Assembly (NCBI GenBank): GCA_902790625.1
Contig: CADASP010000015.1
Coordinates: 43,034-107,033, forward strand
Direction of reading: 5' to 3'
Source of the DNA: an uncultured Prevotellaceae bacterium
Lineage (GTDB): Bacteria; Bacteroidota; Bacteroidia; Bacteroidales; Bacteroidaceae
Length of the DNA: 64,000 bases
Shown: piece by piece, positions 42,971-51,898 of the stretch
How positions within the stretch are numbered: position 1 is the stretch's first letter
Layout: each line of letters begins with the position of its first letter
Position numbers and translations under genes: made by a program
Notes under the pieces: generated by a model
Told to the model about the DNA's origin: nothing
Seen by the model: only the letters and a program-made list of their open reading frames with translations
Database searches by the model: none

Positions 42971-43315
42971 CCATAGCAGCGCGTGAACACGGACTATAAT
43001 CCGCATGTGTCAGCAACTAACGATGAAAGCGTCCTTGTCAGATGATTGCGGAAAATGAGTTTGTTGAATAGTTCAATCCATCAACCCGTCCTTAGCTTAA
43101 AGACATTTCGTCGACAAACGCTTTGTCAATGAAAAACACGAGTCCATTGGCAACAAAAAGTTATTGGGGAACCTCCCCCTACTACTCCACTTGCAGGGGC
43201 GGGGGGAGCGGTTGCACATAAATAGGTCAACTGCTATATCACTGCCTTAATATATTTGGGCCATAGCAAATAGGGACAGGGGATGGTGGAACGGGGAAAA
43301 ACGATATGACTTTTG

Positions 43316-43405
43316 GGTTGGCAGCGGTCGGTGCCAATATTGGCAGCGGCCGCTGCCAATAATGGCAGCGAGCGGGAACAATGATGGCAGCGTTCGCTGC
43401 CAACC
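43316..43405. repeat. Four-unit 22-bp palindromic tandem array
   Basis: Units start at 43320, 43342, 43364 and 43386, exactly 22 bases apart. Each begins GGCAGCG and three of them end CGCTGCC or GGTGCC, so every unit is itself a near-palindrome. The whole block is closed by GGTTGG and CCAACC. Confidence 0.85.
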
Positions 43406-43695
43406 TGTTCTCACTCTATATGCCACCAATCTTATCGGGAGAATCCCTGTCGCTCCACCCCCTGCAAGAGGTCTAATCTTTATTTTGAAATAGCGCCACC
43501 AAGTTTTCACCAATTGCCACCAGAACAAAAAAACGCTCACACAAAACCAACAAAAACCATGATTCTTCATCACATTGACATGGATTTACACTAACTTTGC
43601 AACCAAAAAGCCCCCTATTCCCTTTCGAAATGTTAAAAATGCCATCCTCCATGAAATTATTTACAATTTAATTTGGTTTATAAAATAAACTTATC

Positions 43696-43703
43696 TATCT
43701 TTG
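43696..43703 (+). promoter_or_regulatory. -7 box TATCTTTG for the membrane protein/regulator pair
   Basis: TATCTTTG, 108 bases upstream of the ATG at 43812. A second box TAACTTTG lies at 43592-43599. Confidence 0.6.
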
Positions 43704-43811
43704 CACCGTAAACCGGACACAAATGGCTAAAGCCGGGCTTTCTGCAGGAGCACGGACCAGGCCAGAGAGTAACAAACGCAAAAGTAGAACAACAAAAAAA
43801 ATGAAACAAAA

Positions 43812-44504
43812 ATGGAAGAAATGAAGAATATGACTGCCGAGCGCAGTCTGGAAATCATCACCGAGCAAATTGCCCAAAGCTGCAAGGCAGTGTCGAAGAG
43901 CACGGGACAGTCGCTCTATGTGTCAGGCTTATGCACAATGGCAATGGCCGTGGTGGTCGCTATTGTCAATATCATATCCGCACGCAACGGGGGCGGCGCC
44001 TTTGGGCACTTCCTATGGTTCTTGTTGCCTGCCATCATCTGGCTGGACATTCGCAATGCAAAAAAGGAACAGGCAAACGCACCCGTAAGCTTCGTCAGCT
44101 CGTTGGTAGGCAAAACGTGGCTTACTTTTGCCGCTTTAGTGCTGGGCTTTTTCATCTTAGGTAATGTGTGGAATTACATTCTGAGTCATTCCACGACGAA
44201 TACGACGGCGATTATTGCACACCATGTGGACTTTTCTCCTATCATCATTCTATTGATGGGAATGGCTGTGACCATAACGGGACACATTCTGAAGAGCAAG
44301 TGGTTGGTATGGTTTGGCATCATTGCGAGTCTGGTCATTGCCGTCGGCGATTATGCATGTGTTGGTCTGACGATACTTGCACGATGTGGTGCTCCCCTAT
44401 GGCTTGTTTCGCATGCAGAAGTCCTTCTACCTTGTGTGTCCGTATTTGTGTTTGCTCTATTCGGCCTGCTGCTCCCGGGTTGGATGCTTAAGAAACAGAA
44501 GTAA
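43812..44504 (+). CDS. Multi-pass membrane protein of unknown function
   Basis: A 230-residue protein. After a soluble N-terminus (MEEMKNMTAERSLEIITEQI) it has about five or six hydrophobic segments (AMAVVVAIVNIISA, FLWFLLPAIIWL, TFAALVLGFFILGNVW, IIILLMGMAVTITG, FGIIASLVIAVG, VFVFALFGLLLPGWM). No catalytic motif is seen. It lies 2 bases before a winged-helix regulator; such pairs are common in Bacteroidota, with the regulator controlling the pair. Confidence 0.78.
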   Translation: MEEMKNMTAERSLEIITEQIAQSCKAVSKSTGQSLYVSGLCTMAMAVVVAIVNIISARNGGGAFGHFLWFLLPAIIWLDIRNAKKEQANAPVSFVSSLVGKTWLTFAALVLGFFILGNVWNYILSHSTTNTTAIIAHHVDFSPIIILLMGMAVTITGHILKSKWLVWFGIIASLVIAVGDYACVGLTILARCGAPLWLVSHAEVLLPCVSVFVFALFGLLLPGWMLKKQK

Positions 44505-44506
44505 TC

Positions 44507-44794
44507 ATGTTCAAGCCATTAGACCCACTGCTGCACTCGGAGCTGCGACTGGCCGTTGTGTCGCTGCTCATCAGTAGCGACGGAGCAGAGTTCCCGTATA
44601 TCAAGGAGCAGACGGGAGCCACGGCTGGCAACCTGAGCGTGCAAATCGACAAACTGTCGGCGGCGGGCTACATCGAGGTGGAAAAGACTTTCAAGGGAAA
44701 GAAGCCCTGCACCTTCTGCCGCATCACCCCCGCTGGACTGAAAGCCTTCGAGGACTACGTGGAAGCATTGCGCAGCTATCTGGAAGTGAAATAG
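44507..44794 (+). CDS. Winged-helix transcriptional regulator
   Basis: A 95-residue MarR/ArsR-like winged-helix protein. LHSELRLAVVSLLISSDGAEFPYIKEQTGATAGNLSVQIDKL, read in short pieces, gives the HTH, and GYIEVEKTFKGKKPCTFCRIT the wing. A Cys pair (PCTFC) in the wing could be redox- or metal-responsive, but that is speculation. It is co-transcribed with the preceding membrane protein (2-base gap) and is followed by a strong terminator. Confidence 0.87.
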   Translation: MFKPLDPLLHSELRLAVVSLLISSDGAEFPYIKEQTGATAGNLSVQIDKLSAAGYIEVEKTFKGKKPCTFCRITPAGLKAFEDYVEALRSYLEVK

Positions 44795-44809
44795 AGCGTG
44801 AAAAAGAAA

Positions 44810-44857
44810 CGTGCCCTTCCGCTGCTAAACGGACAGCAGCGGAAGGGCACGGGGTTT
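44810..44857 (+). terminator. Strong rho-independent terminator
   Basis: A perfect 17-bp stem (44810-44826 with 44835-44851) with an 8-base loop and a following GGGGTTTTT. It lies between convergent units. Confidence 0.92.
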
Positions 44858-44913
44858 TTAAGGATTATCAGCCGTGGGCCTCATGGGATTGGCTTCCACA
44901 GCGCGAGACGGCA

Positions 44914-46950
44914 TCAGAAGCCACCGCCGGGACGGCCACCGCCGAAGCCACCGCCGCCAAAGCCGCCGCCGAAGCCACCGCCACCGAAGCCGCCGCCACC
45001 ACGACGACCACCACCGCCATTAGGACGGCCACCGCCGGGGAATCCACCAAAGCCGGGCATCTGCTGGTCGGGCTCCTTCTTGATGTCAGACAGCAGCTTG
45101 ATGAGTGCACGACGGCGCTGGCTCCACGTGGGATAGTCGTCGGCATTCAGCTTGCGGATGTTCATGCTGAAGCCAGGCATCTGGGGCATGCCACCCTGTT
45201 GCATGAAGTCCATGGAGCTGGTGGTGATGATGCACGGCTTGGCCAAGCCATCGGCCAACATGCGGTCGACGATGGCATCGGCGCCGCCCACCTTGAACCA
45301 GCTCTCCATGGTCTCGCCCTTGCCGGGCACCAATTGGATGAAGACGGGCATGGAGAAGCCGGCGTTGCGCTGCATGGGCGAGGTGTACCACGCCTCGTTG
45401 CGCTCCAGCTCGTACGACACGCGGCCGTGCTCAATGTCACCTTGCGAAGCGAAGTTGAAGGGCGACGCGGGGTTGTCGGCAATGCTGTACATGAAGCCGT
45501 CGGAGGGCGCGATGTGCATGTTGCTGGGGTCGGCCACGGGCGTGCCGTCGACCATGAAGCAGTAGATGAACGTCTCGAAGAGAAAGTCACTCAGCGTGGT
45601 GCTCCACACCCCTGCGGTGTCGCGCTGCATGGCCACGGCCTCGGGCATCAGCTCGCACACCAGCTCCACCTTCTTAGCCTCGGGAGCCTTGAAGCGGAAG
45701 GTGATGCCCTGCTCGCCATATTCGGGCGAGATGATGGGCCGCGGGAAGAGGCGGGCCATGACGCCAGGGGTGAACTGCTGCTCCTGCCCCGAAGCGGCGG
45801 GAGCGGGCTGCCCCTCCTTCATGGCGGCCTCAGCAGCCTTCTTGTTGAAGAGCAGCGGCAGCGTCTTGGCCAGGAAGTACTTGGCGTTCATCCAGGTGTG
45901 GCCAAACTTGTCGTTGGTGAACTCCTTCACCGACTTGATGCCCTTCTTGTCGAGGAACTCCATGTAGTCGCGGGCATTGCCATAGAGGAAGTCGTCGGTG
46001 CCCACGCCGAGCCAGAAGAGCCGAATCTTCTTGTTGGTGTCGGCGGCATTGTCGTAGACGTTGGGCAGCGTCGTCGAGGTGAACGAGCTGTAGGAGCAGA
46101 GGTAGGCGAACTTGTCGAGGTTGGTGAGGCCGATGGACAATGCCTGGTTGCCTCCACGCGAGAATCCGCCGATGGCACGGTTGTCGCTTCCGCTGGCCGT
46201 GCGATAGTTCTGCTCGATGTAGGGCATCAGGTCGTTGAGCAGGTCTTTACTGAAGACATCGCCTCCAAACTGCATCTGCGGCATGCCCTGTTCGGCGGGC
46301 TTGGCCAGCAGCTTGGTGGGGTTGCCATAGGGCAACACCACAATCATTTCCTTGGCCTTGCCGTCGGCAATCAGGTTGTCGAGGATGTAGTTCACGCGTC
46401 CCACCTTGTAGTAGACCTCCTCGGTGTCGGTGGTGCCGCTGATGAGGTAGAACACTGGGTATTTCTTCTGCTGGTCGCCCATGTTGAACTGCATGCCCAT
46501 GGTACTGTACGAGGGCGGCAGATAGACGATGGCATTGTTGGTTCCACCGAGGCTCTTGGAATAGTAGTGCACATACTCCACACGTCCGTGGGGCACATCG
46601 CGGATGTCGTGTGGCAGCGTTCCCTTTCCAGGAATCTCGAGCAGACTGTTCTTGAAGCCCTCGTTGGGGAAATAGAGCGGGTTCAGCGGGTCCATGATGC
46701 TGGTGCCGTCTACGATGAAGCAGTAGGGGTACATGTCGGGGGCCACGGGGCCGAGGGTGACGGTCCACGTGCCATCGGCACCGCGCGCCATCTCCTTGCG
46801 CCCGGCAAACTGTGCGTCGACCATGACCACCTTGGCCGAGTCGTTCTTGTACTGGAATGTCACTGTTCCGTCGCCATTGACACGTGGCTGAGCCTGAACC
46901 GTAGCCACGGCACAGAACAGCATGATAGAAGAAAAGAGTGTTTTTTTCAT
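44914..46950 (-). CDS. Secreted two-module CE1-type esterase with Gly/Arg tail
   Basis: A 678-residue exported protein with a signal peptide ending near VQAQ. Residues about 22-110 are an E-set/CBM48-like domain (YCFIVDG). Residues about 120-375 form an esterase D-like domain with Ser264 in GGFSRGG, Asp320 in GVGTDD and His351 in KFGHTW. A second E-set domain (about 405-500, again YCFMVDG) and a shortened second esterase-like segment (about 505-625) follow; that second segment has no GxSxG motif. The last 45 residues are almost only Gly, Arg, Phe and Pro. CE1 members remove feruloyl or acetyl groups from xylan. It is the last gene of the hemicellulose operon, 4 bases after GH31. Confidence 0.87.
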   Translation of the reverse strand: MKKTLFSSIMLFCAVATVQAQPRVNGDGTVTFQYKNDSAKVVMVDAQFAGRKEMARGADGTWTVTLGPVAPDMYPYCFIVDGTSIMDPLNPLYFPNEGFKNSLLEIPGKGTLPHDIRDVPHGRVEYVHYYSKSLGGTNNAIVYLPPSYSTMGMQFNMGDQQKKYPVFYLISGTTDTEEVYYKVGRVNYILDNLIADGKAKEMIVVLPYGNPTKLLAKPAEQGMPQMQFGGDVFSKDLLNDLMPYIEQNYRTASGSDNRAIGGFSRGGNQALSIGLTNLDKFAYLCSYSSFTSTTLPNVYDNAADTNKKIRLFWLGVGTDDFLYGNARDYMEFLDKKGIKSVKEFTNDKFGHTWMNAKYFLAKTLPLLFNKKAAEAAMKEGQPAPAASGQEQQFTPGVMARLFPRPIISPEYGEQGITFRFKAPEAKKVELVCELMPEAVAMQRDTAGVWSTTLSDFLFETFIYCFMVDGTPVADPSNMHIAPSDGFMYSIADNPASPFNFASQGDIEHGRVSYELERNEAWYTSPMQRNAGFSMPVFIQLVPGKGETMESWFKVGGADAIVDRMLADGLAKPCIITTSSMDFMQQGGMPQMPGFSMNIRKLNADDYPTWSQRRRALIKLLSDIKKEPDQQMPGFGGFPGGGRPNGGGGRRGGGGFGGGGFGGGFGGGGFGGGRPGGGF

Positions 46951-46954
46951 AAGC

Positions 46955-49411
46955 TTATCTGATTATAACGGTTGCTTTCTTGCCTTTATACACCACCTCG
47001 GCCTTGCCGCCTCCCACCACACTGACGCTGTAGGTGCGCTGGCCTGGCACGTAGCGCCCCACGCTGGAGGAGAGGGTGAGTTTGTAGTGGCTGTCGTCCC
47101 AGTCGAAGGTGGTGCGGGTGAAGACACCCTGCCGGTAGGTGGTGGTGGTGCCGTCGTCGTCGTAGAGGTTGAACTTGGCGTCGGCTCCGGGATAGATGGT
47201 GATGTTGTTGCCATTGTCGACGAGGATGCTGCCGCCACGAACGAAGACGGGGATGTGTGCCTTGTCGACGGGTGTGCTGACGCGCTGGCCACCAGCATAG
47301 AAGCGGCCCGTGTGGTAGTCGTACCAGCCCGCCGCATTCTTGGGCAGATAGGTGGTCCACTCGCTGACGCCGCCCTGCGTGACGGGACTGATGAGCAGCG
47401 ACGGGCCAAACATGTATTCGCAATCCTGGCGCAAGGCCTCGGTATCGTTGGCGAAGTCGAACACAAATGGGCGCATGAGCGTGGAGCCGTCGAAGGTGAT
47501 GGCAGCTGCCTGGCTGTAGATGTAGGGCATGAGCCGCTCGCGCTCCTGCAAGCACTGGGCGATGATGCCTTGTGCCTCAGGGCCGTAGTTCCACGGCTCG
47601 GTGTTACTCATATATCCGTGCACACGCATCAGTGGCAGATAGACGCTCGTCTCAATCCATCGCAGCATGCGCTCAATGTAGTCAGCGTTGCGATACTGGT
47701 CGCCGGGGCGGAAGAAGCCTCCTGCGTCGTAGGTCCACCAAGGGATGCCCGCGGCTTGCATTCCCAGTCCTGCTGCTATCTGATAGCGCAGTGTCTGCCA
47801 GTCGTTGCCCACGTCGCCGCTCCAGAGGGCTGAGCCATAGCGCTGTATGCCAGGGAAGCCACAGCGTGTGAGAATCATCGGGCGCTTGTTGTCCACCGCC
47901 GACAGTCCCTCATACACGGTCTTGTTCACCAGCAGGGGATACACATTGCGCACCTGCTCGCCAGCCCACTGGCCATTGTTCACGCGGCGGCCGCGCAGGT
48001 CGTCGTTCTCTGGCTCGGTGGCGTCCTGCCACCAGGCGTCAATGCCCGTTGGCACCAGGCGCTCCTTGAAATTCTTCCAATATGCTGCCGCAGCCTGTGG
48101 GTTGAAGAAGTCAATCCAGTCGGTGCCGGGGATGTAGTAGCCCCCAGCCTGCATCTCGCGGCCCACTTGACAGTTCTTGTCAATCTTCGACCACACGCTG
48201 AGCATCAGCCTCAGGCCCATGCGGTGCAGACTATCGGTGAGTGCTCGTGGGTCGGGATAGTGGTCTTCGTCGAACTGCATGGCGTTCCAGCCATATTTGC
48301 CCCACCACTGCCAGTCTTGCACTATCAGCCTGACGGGCATCCCCTCCTGTCGGAAGCGGTTGGCGGTCTGCAGAATCTCGTCCGACGAGTGGAAGCGCTC
48401 GCGGCAGTGGATATAGCCCAGTGCCCATCGTGGCATCAGGGGCGCTTGGCCCGTCAGCTGGCGGTAGGTGGCGATGACTTCATCGGGCGAGCCTACGAAT
48501 ACGGTGTAGTCTACAGCCGTTGCCACTGGTGAGCGGAACACCGTCTCATCGTTCACGCGACGGTAGTACACCACCGGCTTGTCGCCTCTTGTCAGTTCCG
48601 CCCTCAGCTGATGGTTCCCTGCCTTGAGGTGCACAATGGTCGACGTAGTGGGTGGCAGCCACGTGTTCTGCAGGTCTACGACGGTGTTGCCGTCCAGCAC
48701 CAGGTTGTGGCGTCGCGCCATGCTCTGTCCCACGTCGAGCATCAGGGCATAGTCGCCCTCCTGTGCCACCTCGATGGTGGCCTCGAAGAGATAGCGTCGT
48801 CGCACCTCGCGACGGTTTCCCTCGGTCGAAGTGACGTTCACCACCTCCTCGCCCTGCTGGGCCGAAGGGGCATCTACCATGGGCTGCAGCTGCACGCTCT
48901 GGTCGGCAGGATTGAAATCCACGAGTCCGTAGTTGTTCCACAGCACGCCATAGCCCTTGCTCGACAGCAGCATGGGCACGGATATCTGGGTGTTCACCTG
49001 CGTGAGCCTCCTGGTGAGTCCGCGCACGTTGGTGAAGCCATCCTGAAACTGTCCGAGACCGTAGAGAAACTCATCTTTGGGCGACTGTAGTGCCAGCGTG
49101 GCCACGCCGTCGACAAGCTCATGGCGCAGGGCAGTGAAGACGGTCTTCCCGCTGCTGTTGCTGATGGTGACGGTACCTCGCTGCTCGTCGACTTTGAAGT
49201 CCACCTTTGGCGCTGCTTCCTCGTCGTGCTTCACGTAGAGCCAGTCGGGCAACCCGTTTTCGGGGCTATTAATATAATATTGTACGCGTATGGCGTTCTT
49301 CGCCACAGGGGTCAGTCGCAGGGTGCCCTTGCCATAGGGCACGGTGGTGGCGGCTTGGGCCATTGTCAACGCCAGCAGGCAAGCTGCCATGGTGTGCATG
49401 AGTCGTTTCAT
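46955..49411 (-). CDS. Secreted glycoside hydrolase family 31 with PA14-like insert
   Basis: An 818-residue exported protein with a signal peptide ending near TMAQAA. It has the GH31 order: N-terminal beta-sandwich (about 25-190), a PA14-like insert (about 203-285), a TIM barrel (about 320-680) and C-terminal beta domains. The nucleophile is Asp463 in WWQDATEPE and the acid/base is Asp533 in SGDVGNDW. The PA14 insert is known from xyloglucan-acting alpha-xylosidases, so alpha-xylosidase is the leading guess; an alpha-glucosidase is possible. It lies between the GH43 (9 bases) and the CE1 gene (4 bases) in one operon. Confidence 0.9.
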   Translation of the reverse strand: MKRLMHTMAACLLALTMAQAATTVPYGKGTLRLTPVAKNAIRVQYYINSPENGLPDWLYVKHDEEAAPKVDFKVDEQRGTVTISNSSGKTVFTALRHELVDGVATLALQSPKDEFLYGLGQFQDGFTNVRGLTRRLTQVNTQISVPMLLSSKGYGVLWNNYGLVDFNPADQSVQLQPMVDAPSAQQGEEVVNVTSTEGNRREVRRRYLFEATIEVAQEGDYALMLDVGQSMARRHNLVLDGNTVVDLQNTWLPPTTSTIVHLKAGNHQLRAELTRGDKPVVYYRRVNDETVFRSPVATAVDYTVFVGSPDEVIATYRQLTGQAPLMPRWALGYIHCRERFHSSDEILQTANRFRQEGMPVRLIVQDWQWWGKYGWNAMQFDEDHYPDPRALTDSLHRMGLRLMLSVWSKIDKNCQVGREMQAGGYYIPGTDWIDFFNPQAAAAYWKNFKERLVPTGIDAWWQDATEPENDDLRGRRVNNGQWAGEQVRNVYPLLVNKTVYEGLSAVDNKRPMILTRCGFPGIQRYGSALWSGDVGNDWQTLRYQIAAGLGMQAAGIPWWTYDAGGFFRPGDQYRNADYIERMLRWIETSVYLPLMRVHGYMSNTEPWNYGPEAQGIIAQCLQERERLMPYIYSQAAAITFDGSTLMRPFVFDFANDTEALRQDCEYMFGPSLLISPVTQGGVSEWTTYLPKNAAGWYDYHTGRFYAGGQRVSTPVDKAHIPVFVRGGSILVDNGNNITIYPGADAKFNLYDDDGTTTTYRQGVFTRTTFDWDDSHYKLTLSSSVGRYVPGQRTYSVSVVGGGKAEVVYKGKKATVIIR

Positions 49412-49420
49412 ATCCGTTTC

Positions 49421-50926
49421 TTATTTTGTGAATTGCCACCAATCGAGATGTGTCTCCCCGCTGGCTTTACTGAAGCAGAGATAGAGGTCGTGTACGCCCT
49501 GTGCTATCTCGGCCTTGGCGGTGAATGTCTGGTAATTGTCGAGCGATGGTGTGGCCGTGATGTCGACCGTCCCGATGACCGAGCCGCACACGCCGTCGAC
49601 CCTGAGTGTAATGGTGCATGCGCCGGTAGATGCTGCCGCAATACTGAACTCCTTGGGCACTTGGCTGCCGAAGTCAACGCCACGCAGACGGATGTACTCG
49701 CCCTCGTCGATGTCGGTGACGTACATGTTGCGGCGCCCCGTCGAGACGGGCATGTCGGCCACCACGCCAGTGTTCTTGATGCCCATCTTGGCCGACTTCA
49801 GTCCGTAGCCCCATGCCATCGTCTCGGCCTCCACGCGGCGGTAGGGGTCGAGCCACTTCAGCTGCTGCATGGGTTTCTGGTCGAGCCAGTAGGGCACTTG
49901 TCCGATGGTGCCGTCGGGCAGGTAGTGTATCTCGGCTGCGCTCACCGAGCGGCGCTCATGGTGAACGAAGGTCTCCAGGTGCATCAGGTCGTAGTCCTGC
50001 CCGAAGATGTAGCTGTGCCCCTTATAGTCCACGATGCCGGGATGGTTGCCACGGTCGCGCTGCGTAGGCTCCATGATATAGTTCTTCCACGTCCACGGCC
50101 CCATGGGCTTGTCGCTCATGGCATAGCCCAATGCCTCGGGGCAGCAGGTGGTGGCGTAGGCCAGATAGTAGTGGCCGCCGCGCTTGTAGAACCACGGCCC
50201 CTCCTGATAGTGCTTCACGGCCCAGTTGGCCTTCTGCTCACCGGGAACGCGCAGGTTGATCTTGGCACCCTCCTCCTTCACGGGGCGCATCACGCCGTCC
50301 TTGGGATTGAGCACAAAGATGTCGCCGTCGGTCGAGATCATGTTTTCGTTGAGCTTCACGCAATACACGTGGGGATTTCCCCAGTACATATATGCCTGTC
50401 CGTCGTCGTCGGTGAAGACGGATGGGTCAATGTCGTCCCAATGCTCCTTCTGCCACACCAGCGGTTGACCCAGGGGGTCGCTGAAGGGGCCGTAGGGCGA
50501 GTCGCTGACGAGCACGCCGATGCCATGTCCGTGCAGGGGGGCATAGAGGTAGAACTTGCCGTTGCGCTCCACGGTCTGTATGGCCCAGGCACCGTTGTCG
50601 CGACTGCGCCAGCTGAATTCCTTCAGCGAGGCCACGGCGCCGTGCTCCGTCCAGTTCACCATGTCGGTGGTGCTCCACAACAGCCAGTCGTACATGAAGA
50701 ACCCCGCCGAGCTCTTCTCGTTCGGGTCGGGGATGTCTTCGGGGTGGGCGTCGTGCGAGGTATAGACAAACAAGGTGTCGCCAACGACGAGCGGCGACGG
50801 GTCGGCGGTGTACTTGGTCTGAAACAGCGGCATGTTGCACTGCTCGGGCTGCACCGTCTTGCCCACCTGTGCTTGGCTGCACAGGGCGCATGCCAACAGC
50901 GTTGGCACCATCAGTAGTTTTTTCAT
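49421..50926 (-). CDS. Secreted GH43 with C-terminal CBM6
   Basis: A 501-residue exported protein with a signal peptide ending near LCSQAQ. The GH43 triad is visible: Asp42 in TADPSPLV, Asp167 in DIDPSVF and Glu242 in QEGPW. Residues about 370-501 form a CBM6-like module (RVEAETMAWGYG to HLDWWQFTK). It is likely an arabinofuranosidase or xylosidase acting on arabinoxylan. It starts 9 bases after the upstream esterase. Confidence 0.9.
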   Translation of the reverse strand: MKKLLMVPTLLACALCSQAQVGKTVQPEQCNMPLFQTKYTADPSPLVVGDTLFVYTSHDAHPEDIPDPNEKSSAGFFMYDWLLWSTTDMVNWTEHGAVASLKEFSWRSRDNGAWAIQTVERNGKFYLYAPLHGHGIGVLVSDSPYGPFSDPLGQPLVWQKEHWDDIDPSVFTDDDGQAYMYWGNPHVYCVKLNENMISTDGDIFVLNPKDGVMRPVKEEGAKINLRVPGEQKANWAVKHYQEGPWFYKRGGHYYLAYATTCCPEALGYAMSDKPMGPWTWKNYIMEPTQRDRGNHPGIVDYKGHSYIFGQDYDLMHLETFVHHERRSVSAAEIHYLPDGTIGQVPYWLDQKPMQQLKWLDPYRRVEAETMAWGYGLKSAKMGIKNTGVVADMPVSTGRRNMYVTDIDEGEYIRLRGVDFGSQVPKEFSIAAASTGACTITLRVDGVCGSVIGTVDITATPSLDNYQTFTAKAEIAQGVHDLYLCFSKASGETHLDWWQFTK

Positions 50927-50935
50927 CTTTTTTCC

Positions 50936-51898
50936 TTATTTCTTTTTAGACATTGCCTCCTTCAGGAAGCCCACCATTTTCTGCAGGTTCTCTTCAGCAT
51001 ACATGCCCATGCCATGCCCGCCCTCTGGCACGAAGGTGGCCTCGGTGCGCACGCCAGCAGCCTTCAGCAGCTCATAGAACTTCTTTCCTTGGCAGCAGGG
51101 AACCACATTGTCTTTCTCGCCATGGAAGATGATGACGGGCGGACAGTTCTTCGTGACGTAGTTGGTGGCGCTGAGCGAGCGGTACTTGTCAGGCTCCTCG
51201 GCTAACTTCGAGTCGAGCAGTATGTCCTCGGGGCTGCGGTCGCCCATCTGCATGTGGTCGCCACAGTCCATGTTGGTCAGGTCTACAGGCCCCGACCAGT
51301 CGCAGGCGGCATCCACGGTGCTCGCCTGGTCGAGATGGCAGCCCACGGTGCCCTCCAAGTCGATGTCCACGGTGCCCACCTTGGTCTGCTTCAGCCCACT
51401 GGTGGTGGCAGCTGTCGACGAGAGGTGGCCTCCACTGCTGAATCCGCTTGTTGCGATGAATCGTGTGTCGAACTTATATTTCTTGGCCTCACCTCGCACG
51501 AAACGGATGACGGCACGGATGTCGTGCAGCTGGGCGGGCCACTTGGCATCCATGCTGCTACGGTGGTTGGGGCATACAACGGCGAAGCCTGCGTCGAGCA
51601 GGGCCTTCACAATGGTGCCCAGGTCGGCATTACCTTTGCTGCTGTTGCTGAACCATGCGCTGCCATAGACGTGGATGACCACGGGATAGCTCTTCGCCTC
51701 CTTCTTTGGCAGATAGATGTCGCAAGTGTGATAGGCCTGGTCGTCGCCGGCGTAGTTCACGTCCTTCCATTCCTTTGATGTTTCAAGTTTGGGCTGCTGC
51801 ATCTGGAAACCTCCAAAACCGCCGAAGCCACCGCCAGGCTGTGCCGACATGCTCAACGAGCAGCACAAGGCAAAAAGGGAAAACAATGCTTTCTTCAT
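50936..51898 (-). CDS. Secreted alpha/beta-hydrolase esterase
   Basis: A 320-residue exported protein with a signal peptide ending near SMSAQ. A Gly/Phe-rich stretch (PGGGFGGFGGFQMQQP) follows directly after the cleavage site. The hydrolase core has HVYGSAWF (oxyanion hole), Ser154 in GFSSGG, an Asp in HGEKDNVVP and His in EGGHGMGM. It belongs to the prolyl-oligopeptidase/BD-FAE-like esterases that deacylate xylan. It is the first gene of the leftward four-gene hemicellulose operon. Confidence 0.88.
   Translation of the reverse strand: MKKALFSLFALCCSLSMSAQPGGGFGGFGGFQMQQPKLETSKEWKDVNYAGDDQAYHTCDIYLPKKEAKSYPVVIHVYGSAWFSNSSKGNADLGTIVKALLDAGFAVVCPNHRSSMDAKWPAQLHDIRAVIRFVRGEAKKYKFDTRFIATSGFSSGGHLSSTAATTSGLKQTKVGTVDIDLEGTVGCHLDQASTVDAACDWSGPVDLTNMDCGDHMQMGDRSPEDILLDSKLAEEPDKYRSLSATNYVTKNCPPVIIFHGEKDNVVPCCQGKKFYELLKAAGVRTEATFVPEGGHGMGMYAEENLQKMVGFLKEAMSKKK

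Larger units (their letters stand above)
42971..43811. other. 841-bp intergenic region with palindromic array and two promoters
   Basis: No convincing gene. A GC-rich stretch at 43166-43210 (CCTCCCCCTACTACTCC...GGGGCGGGGGGAG) resembles the GC palindromes found elsewhere. The 22-bp array is at 43316-43405 and a minus-strand AAACTTGGTGGCGCT word at 43494-43508. Two -7 boxes, TAACTTTG at 43592-43599 and TATCTTTG at 43696-43703, precede the membrane-protein gene. Confidence 0.7.

Noticed and set aside
43247..43573. 108-residue minus-strand frame
   Set aside because: It runs through the 22-bp palindromic array and other repeats; Trp/Arg/Pro-rich and without motifs.
45199..46962. 587-residue open frame opposite the CE1-type esterase
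   Set aside because: A shadow frame; it has no signal peptide or motif and overlaps the promoter-side start of the real gene.
49121..50917. 598-residue open frame opposite GH43-CBM6
   Set aside because: A shadow frame spanning two real genes on the other strand.
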